The notes under the pieces were generated by a model that was not told the origin of the DNA, did no database searches, and saw only the letters and a program-made list of their open reading frames with translations. The translations under genes were made by a program, and so were the position numbers. Below are positions 1 to 5,468 of a stretch of 5,468 nt of DNA, piece after piece. The DNA comes from Ruminococcus sp. (GTDB taxonomy: Bacteria > Bacillota > Clostridia > Oscillospirales > Ruminococcaceae), in the NCBI GenBank assembly GCA_017961625.1, contig JAGCWY010000006.1, forward strand, positions 1 through 5,468. The letters run 5' to 3'. The number at the start of each line of letters is the position of its first letter. Position 1 is the stretch's first letter.

Positions 1-357
1 GCAGAAAAAGAAGAAGCTGCAAAGCTTGCAAAGATGAATGCCGACCAGAAGGCAGAATATGCAGCTAAGAAGCGTGAGGAAGAACTTGCAGCTCGTGAGA
101 AGTCAATAGCCGAGAAGGAGCTGAGATATACAGCGCTCGGTATTCTCGAAGAGAGCAAACTTCCAGCATCATTAGTTGATTGTCTGAATTTGAGCTCAGC
201 AGACACTTGCAATGCATCAATCGAAGCACTTAAGAAGGCGTGGCCTGAGGCTGTAACAGCCGCAGTGGACAACGCACTTCGCAGCAATACACCGCCACCT
301 TATAGCGGCGGCAATGCAAAGAAAGATGCTTTCCTCGCAGGATTTGAGGAAGGCTGA
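1..357 (+). CDS. Capsid scaffold protein, DUF4355-like (C-terminal part)
   Basis: The reading frame is open from the first base, so the gene starts left of the window and 118 C-terminal residues are visible. Residues 1 to about 40 are very rich in Ala, Lys and Glu (for example KKREEELAAREKSIAEKE), which predicts a long charged helix or coiled coil. A compact tail follows with LPASLVDCLNLSSADTCNAS, a pattern I recognise from DUF4355 phage proteins, then a Pro/Gly-rich linker and a short end. DUF4355 proteins are usually encoded just before the major capsid gene and are thought to act as internal scaffolds for procapsid assembly. The position here, 16 bases before the capsid gene, agrees. The Met codon at 34 lies inside the coiled coil and is unlikely to be the true start. 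The scaffold role is inferred from family and position. Confidence 0.8.
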   Translation, partial: AEKEEAAKLAKMNADQKAEYAAKKREEELAAREKSIAEKELRYTALGILEESKLPASLVDCLNLSSADTCNASIEALKKAWPEAVTAAVDNALRSNTPPPYSGGNAKKDAFLAGFEEG

Positions 358-373
358 GAAAGCGAGGTAAACT

Positions 374-1489
374 ATGGCAGTTAATCTTACAACCAGATTT
401 TCTGGCAAGGTAGACGAAGTTATAAACAACGGTGCTCTTTCAACACCATCCATCAACAAAGACTACGACTTTGTAGGAGCAAAGACAGTAAAGGTATACA
501 GCTTTGATGCTGTACCTCTTAACGATTACACACGTTCCGGAACAAGTCGCTACGGCACACCTAACGAGCTTCAGGACACAGTTCAGGAGCTTACAATGAC
601 ACAGGACAAGTCGTTTACATTTACCATTGACAAGGGTAATGCTACAGACACCGAGCCTGGTGTTCGTGAAGCAGGCAGACAGCTCCGCAGAGAGACTGAT
701 CTTGCTATTGTTCCTGCACTCGACCTCTATCGCTTTACAACGATAGCTAAGGGAGCAGGCCACAAGTTCTACGCTACAACGGCATTGACAACAAGCACAG
801 CATACGCTGCATTCCTGTCAGCTAACGAAGCAATCGACGAGGCTGATGTTCCTTCTGCAGGCCGTATCTGCAACGCATCACCTAAGTTCCTTAACCTTAT
901 CAAGCAGGATTCTAATTTTGTAAAGTCAGGCGATCTCTCACAGCGTACACTCTTCAACGGTCAGGTCGGTGAGATCGACGGCGTGGCAATTATCAAGGTT
1001 CCTTCAAACAGACTTCCTGCAGGACTTCTGTTCGAGATCACACATCCTCTTGCTTGTACAGCTCCTGTCAAGATCAATGAGTATAAGCTGCACACAGATC
1101 CTCCCGGAATCAGTGGTATGCTCGCCGAGGGTCGTGTATATCATGACGCATTCGTGCTCAACAACAAAGCAAGAATGATTTCTGCTTATTATGGTGGTGG
1201 CGAGAATTCACTCACTCTGACAGCTGCAGCAGGCTCCAGCGCTACAACATCAAAGGTAACTATCAGCGGTAACACAGCAGGCGGCACACTTGTGTACAAG
1301 GGTGACTACGCAAGCGCAGCAACAGCATCTGCAGCAGTTGATATCGGTGACGATGTCAGCAGCTTCACAGCATTTCCTTCAAACGGTGTTGTAACTACTG
1401 CTTCCGGTAAGTACATAGCTGTAGCTGTCAAGGACGGTTCAAACAAGTGCGTTGCTTCCGGTGTTGTCGCAGCGGTAGTCGGCTCATGA
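374..1489 (+). CDS. Major capsid protein with C-terminal extra domain
   Basis: This 371-residue protein is the likely shell subunit of the phage head. The N-terminal 275 residues resemble capsid proteins of clostridial siphophages, with TPSINKDYDFVGAKTVKVYS near residue 24 and a basic-acidic helix from residue 98 (REAGRQLRRETDLAIVPALD), probably the spine helix of an HK97-like fold. From about residue 278 to the end the composition changes to Thr, Ala, Ser, Gly and Val with predicted beta strands. This suggests a separate Ig-like or decoration domain on the capsid surface. The ATG at 374 is preceded by only a weak GAGG motif (364-367), so translation may be coupled to the scaffold gene 16 bases upstream. 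The stop overlaps the next start as ATGA. The separate scaffold gene fits the absence of an obvious N-terminal delta domain. Assignment rests on sequence feel and gene order; the exact capsid family was not tested. Confidence 0.85.
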   Translation: MAVNLTTRFSGKVDEVINNGALSTPSINKDYDFVGAKTVKVYSFDAVPLNDYTRSGTSRYGTPNELQDTVQELTMTQDKSFTFTIDKGNATDTEPGVREAGRQLRRETDLAIVPALDLYRFTTIAKGAGHKFYATTALTTSTAYAAFLSANEAIDEADVPSAGRICNASPKFLNLIKQDSNFVKSGDLSQRTLFNGQVGEIDGVAIIKVPSNRLPAGLLFEITHPLACTAPVKINEYKLHTDPPGISGMLAEGRVYHDAFVLNNKARMISAYYGGGENSLTLTAAAGSSATTSKVTISGNTAGGTLVYKGDYASAATASAAVDIGDDVSSFTAFPSNGVVTTASGKYIAVAVKDGSNKCVASGVVAAVVGS

Positions 1490-1806
1490 TGATGATTGAC
1501 AAGCTGCTGGTACTGCTTGGCAGTCCCTGTGAGTGCAGCGAAGAAACAGCCGAGGTATGTCTGAGCATGGCAGAAGATGCCGTGCTCGACTATATCGGCA
1601 GGGAAGATCTCCCGAAGAGTGCGGAAAGTATTGTGATTAAGCTTGCTGTTATCTATTATAACAGATTAGGCAACGAAGGAGAGACAACAAGAACCGAAGG
1701 CGGTATCTCTCAGAGCTTCTGCACTGATATTCCGGACGATATCAAGCGACAGTTGCACAATTACCCGAGAAAGGTAGGTGTTATTTATGCGCCTGTCGAG
1801 GAATAA
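1486..1806 (+). CDS. Head-tail connector protein, gp6/gp15-like
   Basis: This 106-residue protein probably forms the adaptor ring that sits under the portal. The frame is open back to a GTG at 1447, but I place the start at the ATG at 1486, which overlaps the capsid stop by four bases (ATGA). Two more Met codons follow at 1489 and 1492, and any of the three could be used. The N-terminal two thirds is predicted helical. The motif YYNRLGNEGE at residues 57-66, followed by GGISQSF at 72-78 and a DIPDDIKRQL segment, is typical of the HK97 gp6 / SPP1 gp15 connector family, where a helical bundle precedes a Gly-rich loop and a C-terminal helix. Length is normal for the family (about 90-110 residues). 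The position directly after the capsid gene supports the call. Confidence 0.8.
   Translation: MMMIDKLLVLLGSPCECSEETAEVCLSMAEDAVLDYIGREDLPKSAESIVIKLAVIYYNRLGNEGETTRTEGGISQSFCTDIPDDIKRQLHNYPRKVGVIYAPVEE
1771..1778 (+). promoter_or_regulatory. Ribosome binding site for the 1787 start
   Basis: AAGGTAGG lies inside the end of the connector gene, eight bases before the ATG at 1787. It supports that ATG over the upstream in-frame GTG at 1778, which falls within the Shine-Dalgarno region itself. Confidence 0.55.
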
Positions 1807-2107
1807 ACAGCGTCCTGTATATATTTTTAAGATGGTCGATGCTTCATCCGGCTATGTCGGAACGGAGAAGAAAATTGACCTTATAGGGCGTTTCGACTGT
1901 ATTGTCGAAACAAAGACAGAAGAAAAAAACGAAAACGGAACAACATCAAAGAAAAAAACTGTTATTCTGACTGTACCGAACGGATACCATTTTAAAGAAG
2001 GCTTCATGGCTTCACTTGAAAGCAGCACCAAACCTGACTTAAAGCTTACAGAATTAGTCGGAAAGTATACTTCACATTCTGTATTCAAGTGTGAATCATG
2101 GACATAA
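1787..2107 (+). CDS. Probable head-closure (stopper) protein
   Basis: This 106-residue protein overlaps the connector gene by 20 bases and the gp10-like gene by 10 bases. I chose ATG 1787 because a good ribosome binding site precedes it. The sequence looks like a small beta protein: YIFKMVDASSGYV, then IDLIGRFDCIVET, a charged Lys/Glu/Asn loop (KTEEKNENGTTSKKK, about residues 44-58), then VILTVPNGYHFKEGF. I do not recognise a firm family motif. In siphophages this slot, between the connector and gp10-like genes, normally encodes the stopper that closes the head after packaging (SPP1 gp16 / HK97 gp7-like position). The role is therefore inferred from position, size and predicted beta content. 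The A-rich runs at 1923-1929 and 1952-1958 encode the loop. Confidence 0.55.
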   Translation: MRLSRNKQRPVYIFKMVDASSGYVGTEKKIDLIGRFDCIVETKTEEKNENGTTSKKKTVILTVPNGYHFKEGFMASLESSTKPDLKLTELVGKYTSHSVFKCESWT

Positions 2108-2559
2108 ACTTCAACGTTCTCGGCCTTGAAGAATTACAGCGAAAAATCGAAGCTATAAAAAGCCTTGAAACGAATATTGAGATAGACAAGGCTCTCGGCC
2201 GTGGTGCGGCACGTATGCAGGGACAAGTGAAATACCTTACACCTACCGGAGAGCTCGGAGGCACAGGATATCTAAAAAATAGCATATTCCTTGATCATCA
2301 AAAAATGATGGAATATGCCATTGAAACCAATGTCGAATACTCATTATATGTAGAATTCGGCACGGGTGCTCTCGGTGATCCGTCTGTTCCACATACAAGC
2401 AAAGAGAGCTGGGTGTACTTCTCAGAAGCTTTGCAGCATTTTGTAACAACTCATGGACAAAAGCCGGCAGCGATGTTCAGACAAGGCTTTGAGATTATGA
2501 AAGATATTGTTGTTGTAATTGTAAACAGAGAAGTAGAGGAGATAATAAGAAATGCTTGA
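2098..2559 (+). CDS. HK97 gp10-like neck / tail-completion protein
   Basis: This 153-residue protein carries recognisable marks of the HK97 gp10 family. These include an N-terminal FNVLGLEELQRKIEAI helix, a TPTGELGGTGYLKNSI segment, YVEFGTG at residues 84-90, SKESWVYFSEALQ from residue 101, and GQKPAAMF at 120-127 leading into a C-terminal helix. Members act at the head-tail joint or in tail completion. The predicted fold is alpha/beta and the length is typical. The ATG at 2098 lies inside the end of the preceding gene (10-base overlap) with only a weak GTGA-like ribosome binding motif before it, so translational coupling is likely. The end overlaps the next gene by eight bases. Confidence 0.85.
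   Translation: MDINFNVLGLEELQRKIEAIKSLETNIEIDKALGRGAARMQGQVKYLTPTGELGGTGYLKNSIFLDHQKMMEYAIETNVEYSLYVEFGTGALGDPSVPHTSKESWVYFSEALQHFVTTHGQKPAAMFRQGFEIMKDIVVVIVNREVEEIIRNA
2537..2541 (+). promoter_or_regulatory. Ribosome binding site for the 2552 start
   Basis: AGGAG lies within the end of the gp10-like gene, ten bases before ATG 2552. It supports independent loading of ribosomes on the overlapping downstream gene. Confidence 0.6.
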
Positions 2560-2896
2560 CATAGTTCAAAAAATCGCACATCTCCTAATACCATTAGCTC
2601 CTGTTGAATTAGCAGGCAGCGAAAAAGAACTGACAATGCCGTCGATATACTTAACGCAGATATCAAACGCTGCATCCGTCACAATGGATCATAAAGACTT
2701 TCTTACGGCCTTTATGTTTCAGATAGACATATATGCAGAGACACCGAAAAAGTGTGCAGAGATTGCACAGGCGGTGGATGATATCTTACAGCCTGAGGGC
2801 TTTGTGCGTTCAAATGCACAACCGCTCGGAAGACAACGTTATGTAATGACGTATCGTGTATTAGTCAGTGAAAAATACAATACATATAAGGAGTGA
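2552..2896 (+). CDS. Probable tail terminator / tail-completion protein
   Basis: This 114-residue protein sits between the gp10-like gene and the tail tube gene, the usual slot of the tail terminator (lambda gpU / SPP1 gp17-like, DUF3168-like), which caps the tube and binds the head. It has an N-terminal helix (MLDIVQKIAHLLIPLAP), a beta segment with MPSIYLTQISNAA, a central strand FMFQIDIYAETP followed by a helix KKCAEIAQAVDDIL, and a final strand QRYVMTYRVLVS. This beta-alpha-beta pattern, with an alternating hydrophobic strand before a helix of the A.D.I type, matches terminator proteins. Family membership is inferred from layout and secondary-structure pattern rather than a diagnostic motif. 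The start has a good AGGAG ribosome binding site and overlaps the previous gene by eight bases. Confidence 0.65.
   Translation: MLDIVQKIAHLLIPLAPVELAGSEKELTMPSIYLTQISNAASVTMDHKDFLTAFMFQIDIYAETPKKCAEIAQAVDDILQPEGFVRSNAQPLGRQRYVMTYRVLVSEKYNTYKE
2888..2893 (+). promoter_or_regulatory. Strong ribosome binding site for the tail tube gene
   Basis: AAGGAG lies at the end of the preceding gene, whose TGA stop is at 2894-2896, and ten bases before ATG 2904. It fixes the tube start at 2904 and not at the upstream in-frame GTG at 2868. A strong site fits a structural protein needed in many copies. Confidence 0.8.
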
Positions 2897-2903
2897 TATA
2901 AGA

Positions 2904-3338
2904 ATGGAATTTCTCAGTAAAAATACCAAGCTCAGCGTGGCAGCGGTGCCTCAATCGGGTGATCCTACATATAAATCACTTTACGGCCTTTATAACGTAC
3001 CTGAAATGGAGGGCGCTCCCGAGCAGGTAGACGTTACGAATCTTGAAGATTCTTCACGACGTTCAATCAACGGCCTCGGAGCTGCATCGAACCTTGAATT
3101 CCTGTTTTACGCAACTGAGGATGAGACCGACACAACAACTCAGATTCGTGATACCTGGAATATTCTTCGTGGATATCAGACCGCAGGAACCGAGCTGATG
3201 TGGAAGCTTGAATATCCTGACGGTGAGGGCTTTACCTGGAAGGGCAAGTGTGCTGTAAGACGGCAGGCAACGGAAGTAAACAACGCCATTAAGTTTACGT
3301 TAACCGTCGAAACTGCAACGGCATTGACAGATTTATAA
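2904..3338 (+). CDS. Major tail tube protein
   Basis: This 144-residue protein probably polymerises into the hexameric rings of the tail tube. The motif APEQVDVTNLEDSSRR at residues 38-53 is typical of siphophage tube proteins, where it forms part of the conserved beta sandwich after a short N-terminal arm. It is followed by a helix (TTTQIRDTWNILRGYQTAG) and by two strands ending in VNNAIKFTLTVET. Length is normal for small Gram-positive phage tube proteins. The start is set by the AAGGAG at 2888-2893. The gene lies seven bases after the terminator gene and 13 bases before the chaperone gene, which is the expected order. There is no sign of an added C-terminal Ig domain. Confidence 0.87.
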   Translation: MEFLSKNTKLSVAAVPQSGDPTYKSLYGLYNVPEMEGAPEQVDVTNLEDSSRRSINGLGAASNLEFLFYATEDETDTTTQIRDTWNILRGYQTAGTELMWKLEYPDGEGFTWKGKCAVRRQATEVNNAIKFTLTVETATALTDL

Positions 3339-3342
3339 GGAG
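3337..3342 (+). promoter_or_regulatory. Ribosome binding site for the chaperone gene
   Basis: AAGGAG overlaps the TAA stop of the tail tube gene and lies nine bases before ATG 3352. Confidence 0.8.
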
Positions 3343-3351
3343 TGACCGCAT

Positions 3352-3723
3352 ATGAAACCTTATGAAGTTTTAACAGTTTGCGGTAGTGAATACCATCTGA
3401 AAATCACTACCGCAAATGCGGTCAAGCTGGAAGAAGCATTGAAAACTGATATTCTTCAGGGACTTGACAGAATGTCAGAGATCAATATTCTTGCAAAGTA
3501 CTATTATGCTGCTGCTGTATCACAGAATGACAGCATTAATACAATAGATGATGTATATCAGCTTTTTGACGATTACATTACAGACGGCGGCACATACGAA
3601 AAGCTTCAGGAGCTGCTGGTAGAAGTACTGCTTGTATCAGGTATCATGACAGAAAAGATGTATGAAACATCAAAAAAACTGAAAGAGAAACAAGTAGAAG
3701 CGTTACAGAAGTTGTTGAACTGA
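3352..3723 (+). CDS. Tail assembly chaperone, short (G-like) form
   Basis: This 123-residue protein lies between the tail tube and tape measure genes, the slot of the tail assembly chaperones (lambda gpG/gpGT). It begins with a beta hairpin (YEVLTVCGSEYHLKIT), continues as a mainly helical acidic protein, and ends in a Lys/Glu-rich helix from about residue 103. I recognise it as similar to the DUF6096-type proteins found at this position in clostridial phages, though I could not test that. Such chaperones coat the tape measure protein and recruit tube subunits, and they are not part of the finished virion. The slippery heptamer at 3672-3678 lies 15 codons before the stop, so some ribosomes probably shift to the -1 frame and make the long form. 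The stop overlaps the next start as TGATG. Confidence 0.8.
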   Translation: MKPYEVLTVCGSEYHLKITTANAVKLEEALKTDILQGLDRMSEINILAKYYYAAAVSQNDSINTIDDVYQLFDDYITDGGTYEKLQELLVEVLLVSGIMTEKMYETSKKLKEKQVEALQKLLN

Positions 3724-3992
3724 TGTATCGCAGAGCTCTTGAAGTCGGCATACTTCCTTCCGAGTTCTGGAATATGACGATACAAGAGGCAGAGGACACG
3801 GTAAGCTCTCGTAACAGGCAGAAAAGTGATGAGATATACACTCTGTCGGGAATGATCAGAGTTGCCGTGCTTTCTTGTTTCTCGGCAGAAGTGAAGTTTC
3901 CTGATCCTCTCGATGAACAAAAGGGGCAGGACTGGAAGAACTCGAAAAAATATCTTAAAGCACTTCAAAATAAACAGCAAGGAGGTGCGTAA
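3352..3992 (+). CDS. Predicted -1 frameshift fusion: long (GT-like) tail assembly chaperone
   Basis: The predicted product joins 3352-3678 to 3678-3992 by a -1 shift on A AAA AAA. It would have 109 residues from the first frame and 104 from the second, 213 in total. After the shift the codons read TEREТ-like residues Thr-Glu-Arg-Glu-Thr, then SRSVTEVVEL, and run without a stop into the downstream reading frame. In lambda and many other long-tailed phages the fused T domain binds tube subunits while the G domain binds the tape measure, and both forms are needed in a set ratio. Evidence here is the exact phase of the heptamer, the open -1 frame over 3666-3723, the correct direction of shift and the gene position. 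There is no protein-level proof. Confidence 0.75.
3672..3678 (+). promoter_or_regulatory. Programmed -1 frameshift slippery heptamer
   Basis: Seven consecutive A bases are read in the zero frame as TCA AAA AAA CTG, an exact X XXY YYZ site on which both tRNALys can re-pair after a -1 slip. The -1 frame is closed by a TGA at 3663-3665 just upstream and is then open to 3992. I saw no strong Shine-Dalgarno-like stimulator upstream. Downstream there is only a weak hairpin (GAAGT at 3741-3745 with ACTTC at 3752-3756), probably too far away to matter. A AAA AAA sites can work in bacteria with little structural help. Confidence 0.75.
3723..3992 (+). CDS. Tail assembly chaperone, T-like domain
   Basis: The 89 residues from ATG 3723 form the downstream part of the chaperone pair. 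The start MYRRALEVGILPSEFWNMTI, with its Pro-Ser-Glu-Phe-Trp and Met-Thr followed by an acidic helix, is characteristic of the T portion of phage G/GT proteins and of small proteins placed directly before tape measure genes. The frame is -1 relative to the upstream gene and remains open back to 3666. No good ribosome binding site precedes ATG 3723, which suggests the domain is made mainly as the frameshift fusion. The TGATG overlap would also allow low-level restart after termination, giving a free T domain. The stop at 3990-3992 abuts the tape measure ATG. Confidence 0.75.
   Translation: MYRRALEVGILPSEFWNMTIQEAEDTVSSRNRQKSDEIYTLSGMIRVAVLSCFSAEVKFPDPLDEQKGQDWKNSKKYLKALQNKQQGGA
3980..3986 (+). 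promoter_or_regulatory. Strong ribosome binding site for the tape measure gene
   Basis: The AAGGAGGTG stretch around 3979-3987 is a near-perfect Shine-Dalgarno sequence, about six bases before ATG 3993. It fixes the tape measure start immediately after the chaperone stop. Confidence 0.85.
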
Positions 3993-5468
3993 ATGGGAAT
4001 TACAACAGATGAACTAAGGATACTGCTTAGCATTAACGGTGCACAAGGCTATGCTAATGCCATGAATCAGGCAACAGGAGCGACAAATGGCTTTAAAAAC
4101 GCCACAGGAAGCTTGATTTCCACACTTTCAAAGCTTGTATCGGTAGCTGCTATATACAACTTCACTAAAAGCGCAAGGGCAGCATGGCAGGTGCAGATGG
4201 AAGCAGAAACCAAGCTCAATACAATACTGATAAGAAATGTCGGAGCGACTGAGGATCAGGTTAAGGCTATAAAGGACTTCGCATCAGAGCTTCAGAACGT
4301 TGGCGTTATCGGTGATGAGATACAGCTTTCAGGCTTGCAGGAGCTTGCAACATATATTGAGAATGCGGATTCATTAAAGAAAATGAACGTTGTACTCAAT
4401 GATATGCTTGCTCAGCAATACGGCCTTAATGCAACAGCAGAAAATGCCGTAACAATTGCTACAATGCTCGGAAAAGTACTTCAAGGTCAGACTTCTGCAC
4501 TGTCACGATATGGCTACAGCTTTACCGAAGCGCAGGAGCAGCTATTGAAGTACGGCAATGAAGAACAGCGTGTCGCAACTCTGGCCGCAGTTGTCGAGCA
4601 GTCAGTAGGCGGTATGAACGAAGCTCTTGCAAAGACTCCTGCAGGCAGACTGAAACAAGTCAGCAACACTATGGGAGACATTAAGGAACAGTTCGGCAAG
4701 GCATTTACAAACGGTCTGGCTTTACTTGCACCTGCGCTGAAAGAAATTGCATCACTTTTTGAAGCTGTATCAGCTGCTGCTGTTAAAGTAGCGGAGAACA
4801 ATGCGCTTATAATCAAGCTATCATCAGGAATTACAGCTGTTACAAAAACAATCAAGCTGTATACCGAAGCATGGAGCAACGCATCTGTGCAGACACAGAA
4901 ACTTGTAAAAGCTGCTTTGACTGCATTTGCTATTGGTGCGATAGCGCCTCGTATAATCGCTTTAGTGAGCGGTGCGGTAAAGATACTTACTATGGAGATA
5001 GCAACGCTCAGCGGTGCTATCAGTGCTATTGCAGGCATCGCAGGAATACTGCTTGCAAGTGCTGCTATTGCACAGCTCAAAAAGCAGGTAGACGAGCTGA
5101 GAAATACTTCTATCAGCTCCGAAACAGTTGATAATATCGCTAATCTCGGCAGTAGTGCAGCAGTAAGCACGGATGCTGTCGAAGATCTTGCAAACGCTAT
5201 GAACGGCCTTGGAGATGCAACCGAAGGACTTGATACGTTCCTCGCAAGCTTCGATGAAGTTAACAAGGTAGGTGGCAATAATAGCTTAATGTCAAATCTT
5301 GTAAACACCGAGGACTTAGAAAACATTCTCGGTGTAGCTGACGGCCTCGGTGACATTAACAGCATGATTGATGAACTGAATGGTTCTCTCGACAGTCTTG
5401 ATTTAGGCAATCCGACAATTGATTTCTTAGATTCCGAGTGGTGGAAAAACAAGTGGGAATTAATCAAA
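3993..5468 (+). CDS. Tail tape measure protein (N-terminal part)
   Basis: The frame is open from ATG 3993 to the right edge, 492 codons with no stop, so the gene continues outside the window. Tape measure proteins set tail length, fill the tube and help DNA entry. Visible parts are: an N-terminal region starting MGITTDELRILLSINGAQGY; a helical region to about residue 210; a TPAGRLKQVSNTMGDIKEQF motif at about 215-234 that is typical of tape measure proteins; and two hydrophobic helices at about 307-332 and 337-359, which are likely membrane-interacting segments. After these comes a helical region with LDTFLASFDEVNK at 413-425, a motif common in tape measure proteins of Bacillota phages. Composition is rich in Ala, Leu, Asn, Ser and Glu with few Cys or Pro. 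The strong ribosome binding site and position directly after the chaperone genes support the call. Total length and any C-terminal enzymatic domain, such as a peptidase or lysozyme, cannot be seen. Confidence 0.92.
   Translation, partial: MGITTDELRILLSINGAQGYANAMNQATGATNGFKNATGSLISTLSKLVSVAAIYNFTKSARAAWQVQMEAETKLNTILIRNVGATEDQVKAIKDFASELQNVGVIGDEIQLSGLQELATYIENADSLKKMNVVLNDMLAQQYGLNATAENAVTIATMLGKVLQGQTSALSRYGYSFTEAQEQLLKYGNEEQRVATLAAVVEQSVGGMNEALAKTPAGRLKQVSNTMGDIKEQFGKAFTNGLALLAPALKEIASLFEAVSAAAVKVAENNALIIKLSSGITAVTKTIKLYTEAWSNASVQTQKLVKAALTAFAIGAIAPRIIALVSGAVKILTMEIATLSGAISAIAGIAGILLASAAIAQLKKQVDELRNTSISSETVDNIANLGSSAAVSTDAVEDLANAMNGLGDATEGLDTFLASFDEVNKVGGNNSLMSNLVNTEDLENILGVADGLGDINSMIDELNGSLDSLDLGNPTIDFLDSEWWKNKWELIK

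Noticed and set aside
440..957. Minus-strand open frames opposite the capsid gene
   Set aside because: Cys- and Ser-rich low-plausibility translations opposite a well-supported capsid gene.
969..1178. A 69-codon + strand open frame within the capsid gene
   Set aside because: It is out of frame inside the capsid coding sequence, with no recognisable family features and an implausible translation.
1447..1485. GTG start giving a longer connector protein
   Set aside because: The added residues (RCFRCCRSGSRL) are the out-of-frame reading of the capsid C-terminus and are unlike any connector N-terminus. The ATGA overlap at 1486 is the natural start.
2868..2903. GTG start giving a longer tail tube protein
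   Set aside because: The extension reads through the end of the upstream gene, and the AAGGAG at 2888-2893 points to ATG 2904.
3672..3678. The A7 run as a sequencing or assembly indel that breaks a single gene
   Set aside because: Separate G and T frames offset by -1 with an in-phase slippery heptamer are the normal arrangement at this place in tailed phages, so an error is not needed. Read-level checking would settle it.
3606..3980. Minus-strand open frames opposite the chaperone genes
   Set aside because: They are shadows of the + strand chaperone frames, with Phe/Leu/Ser-rich sequence and no family features.
4514..5467. Long open frame of 317 codons on the minus strand
   Set aside because: It lies wholly opposite the tape measure gene, has a Ser/Leu/Ala/Thr-rich composition expected from the antisense of an Ala/Glu/Leu-rich gene, and has no recognisable domain. 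The + strand frame has a strong ribosome binding site, family motifs and matching context.
1..5468. Promoters, terminators, tRNAs, CRISPR arrays, insertion sequences or attachment sites
   Set aside because: Coding sequence fills almost the whole window, with gaps of at most 16 bases, and I saw no hairpin followed by a T run, no repeat array and no tRNA-like fold.

Overview
The window is a stretch of the head-to-tail morphogenesis module of a tailed phage or prophage. Every supported gene lies on the + strand, and they are packed with overlaps or gaps of at most 16 bases. Strong AAGGAG-type ribosome binding sites, moderate base composition and the protein families present point to a host in the Bacillota, probably a gut or rumen Oscillospiraceae/Ruminococcus-like bacterium. 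The host is an inference from style, not from a marker gene. No integrase, lysogeny, lysis or bacterial gene is in view, so prophage and free phage cannot be told apart.

Layout, left to right. 1-357 is the C-terminal part of a DUF4355-type capsid scaffold. 374-1489 is the major capsid protein, with a Thr/Ala/Ser/Gly-rich C-terminal domain of about 94 residues. 1486-1806 is a gp6/gp15-like head-tail connector and 1787-2107 a small probable head-closure (stopper) protein. 2098-2559 is an HK97 gp10-like neck protein and 2552-2896 a probable tail-terminator/tail-completion protein. 2904-3338 is the major tail tube protein. 3352-3723 and 3723-3992 are the two parts of the tail assembly chaperone. 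3993 to the right edge is the N-terminal 492 residues of the tape measure protein. The gene order scaffold, capsid, connector proteins, tube, chaperone, tape measure is the classic siphovirus order. A myovirus would normally have a sheath gene before the tube, and none is present.

The genes form one assembly line. Scaffold and capsid protein build the procapsid, the connector, stopper, gp10-like and terminator proteins join the head to the tail, and the tube protein polymerises around the tape measure with help from the chaperone.

The most notable signal is a perfect, correctly phased A AAA AAA slippery heptamer at 3672-3678 near the end of the first chaperone gene. The -1 frame is open across it and continues into the second chaperone gene. 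This is the arrangement expected for a lambda G/GT-like programmed -1 frameshift, giving a 213-residue fusion alongside the 123-residue short form. Nothing here looks like a wholly new system; the frameshift site and the capsid C-terminal domain are the parts most worth checking.
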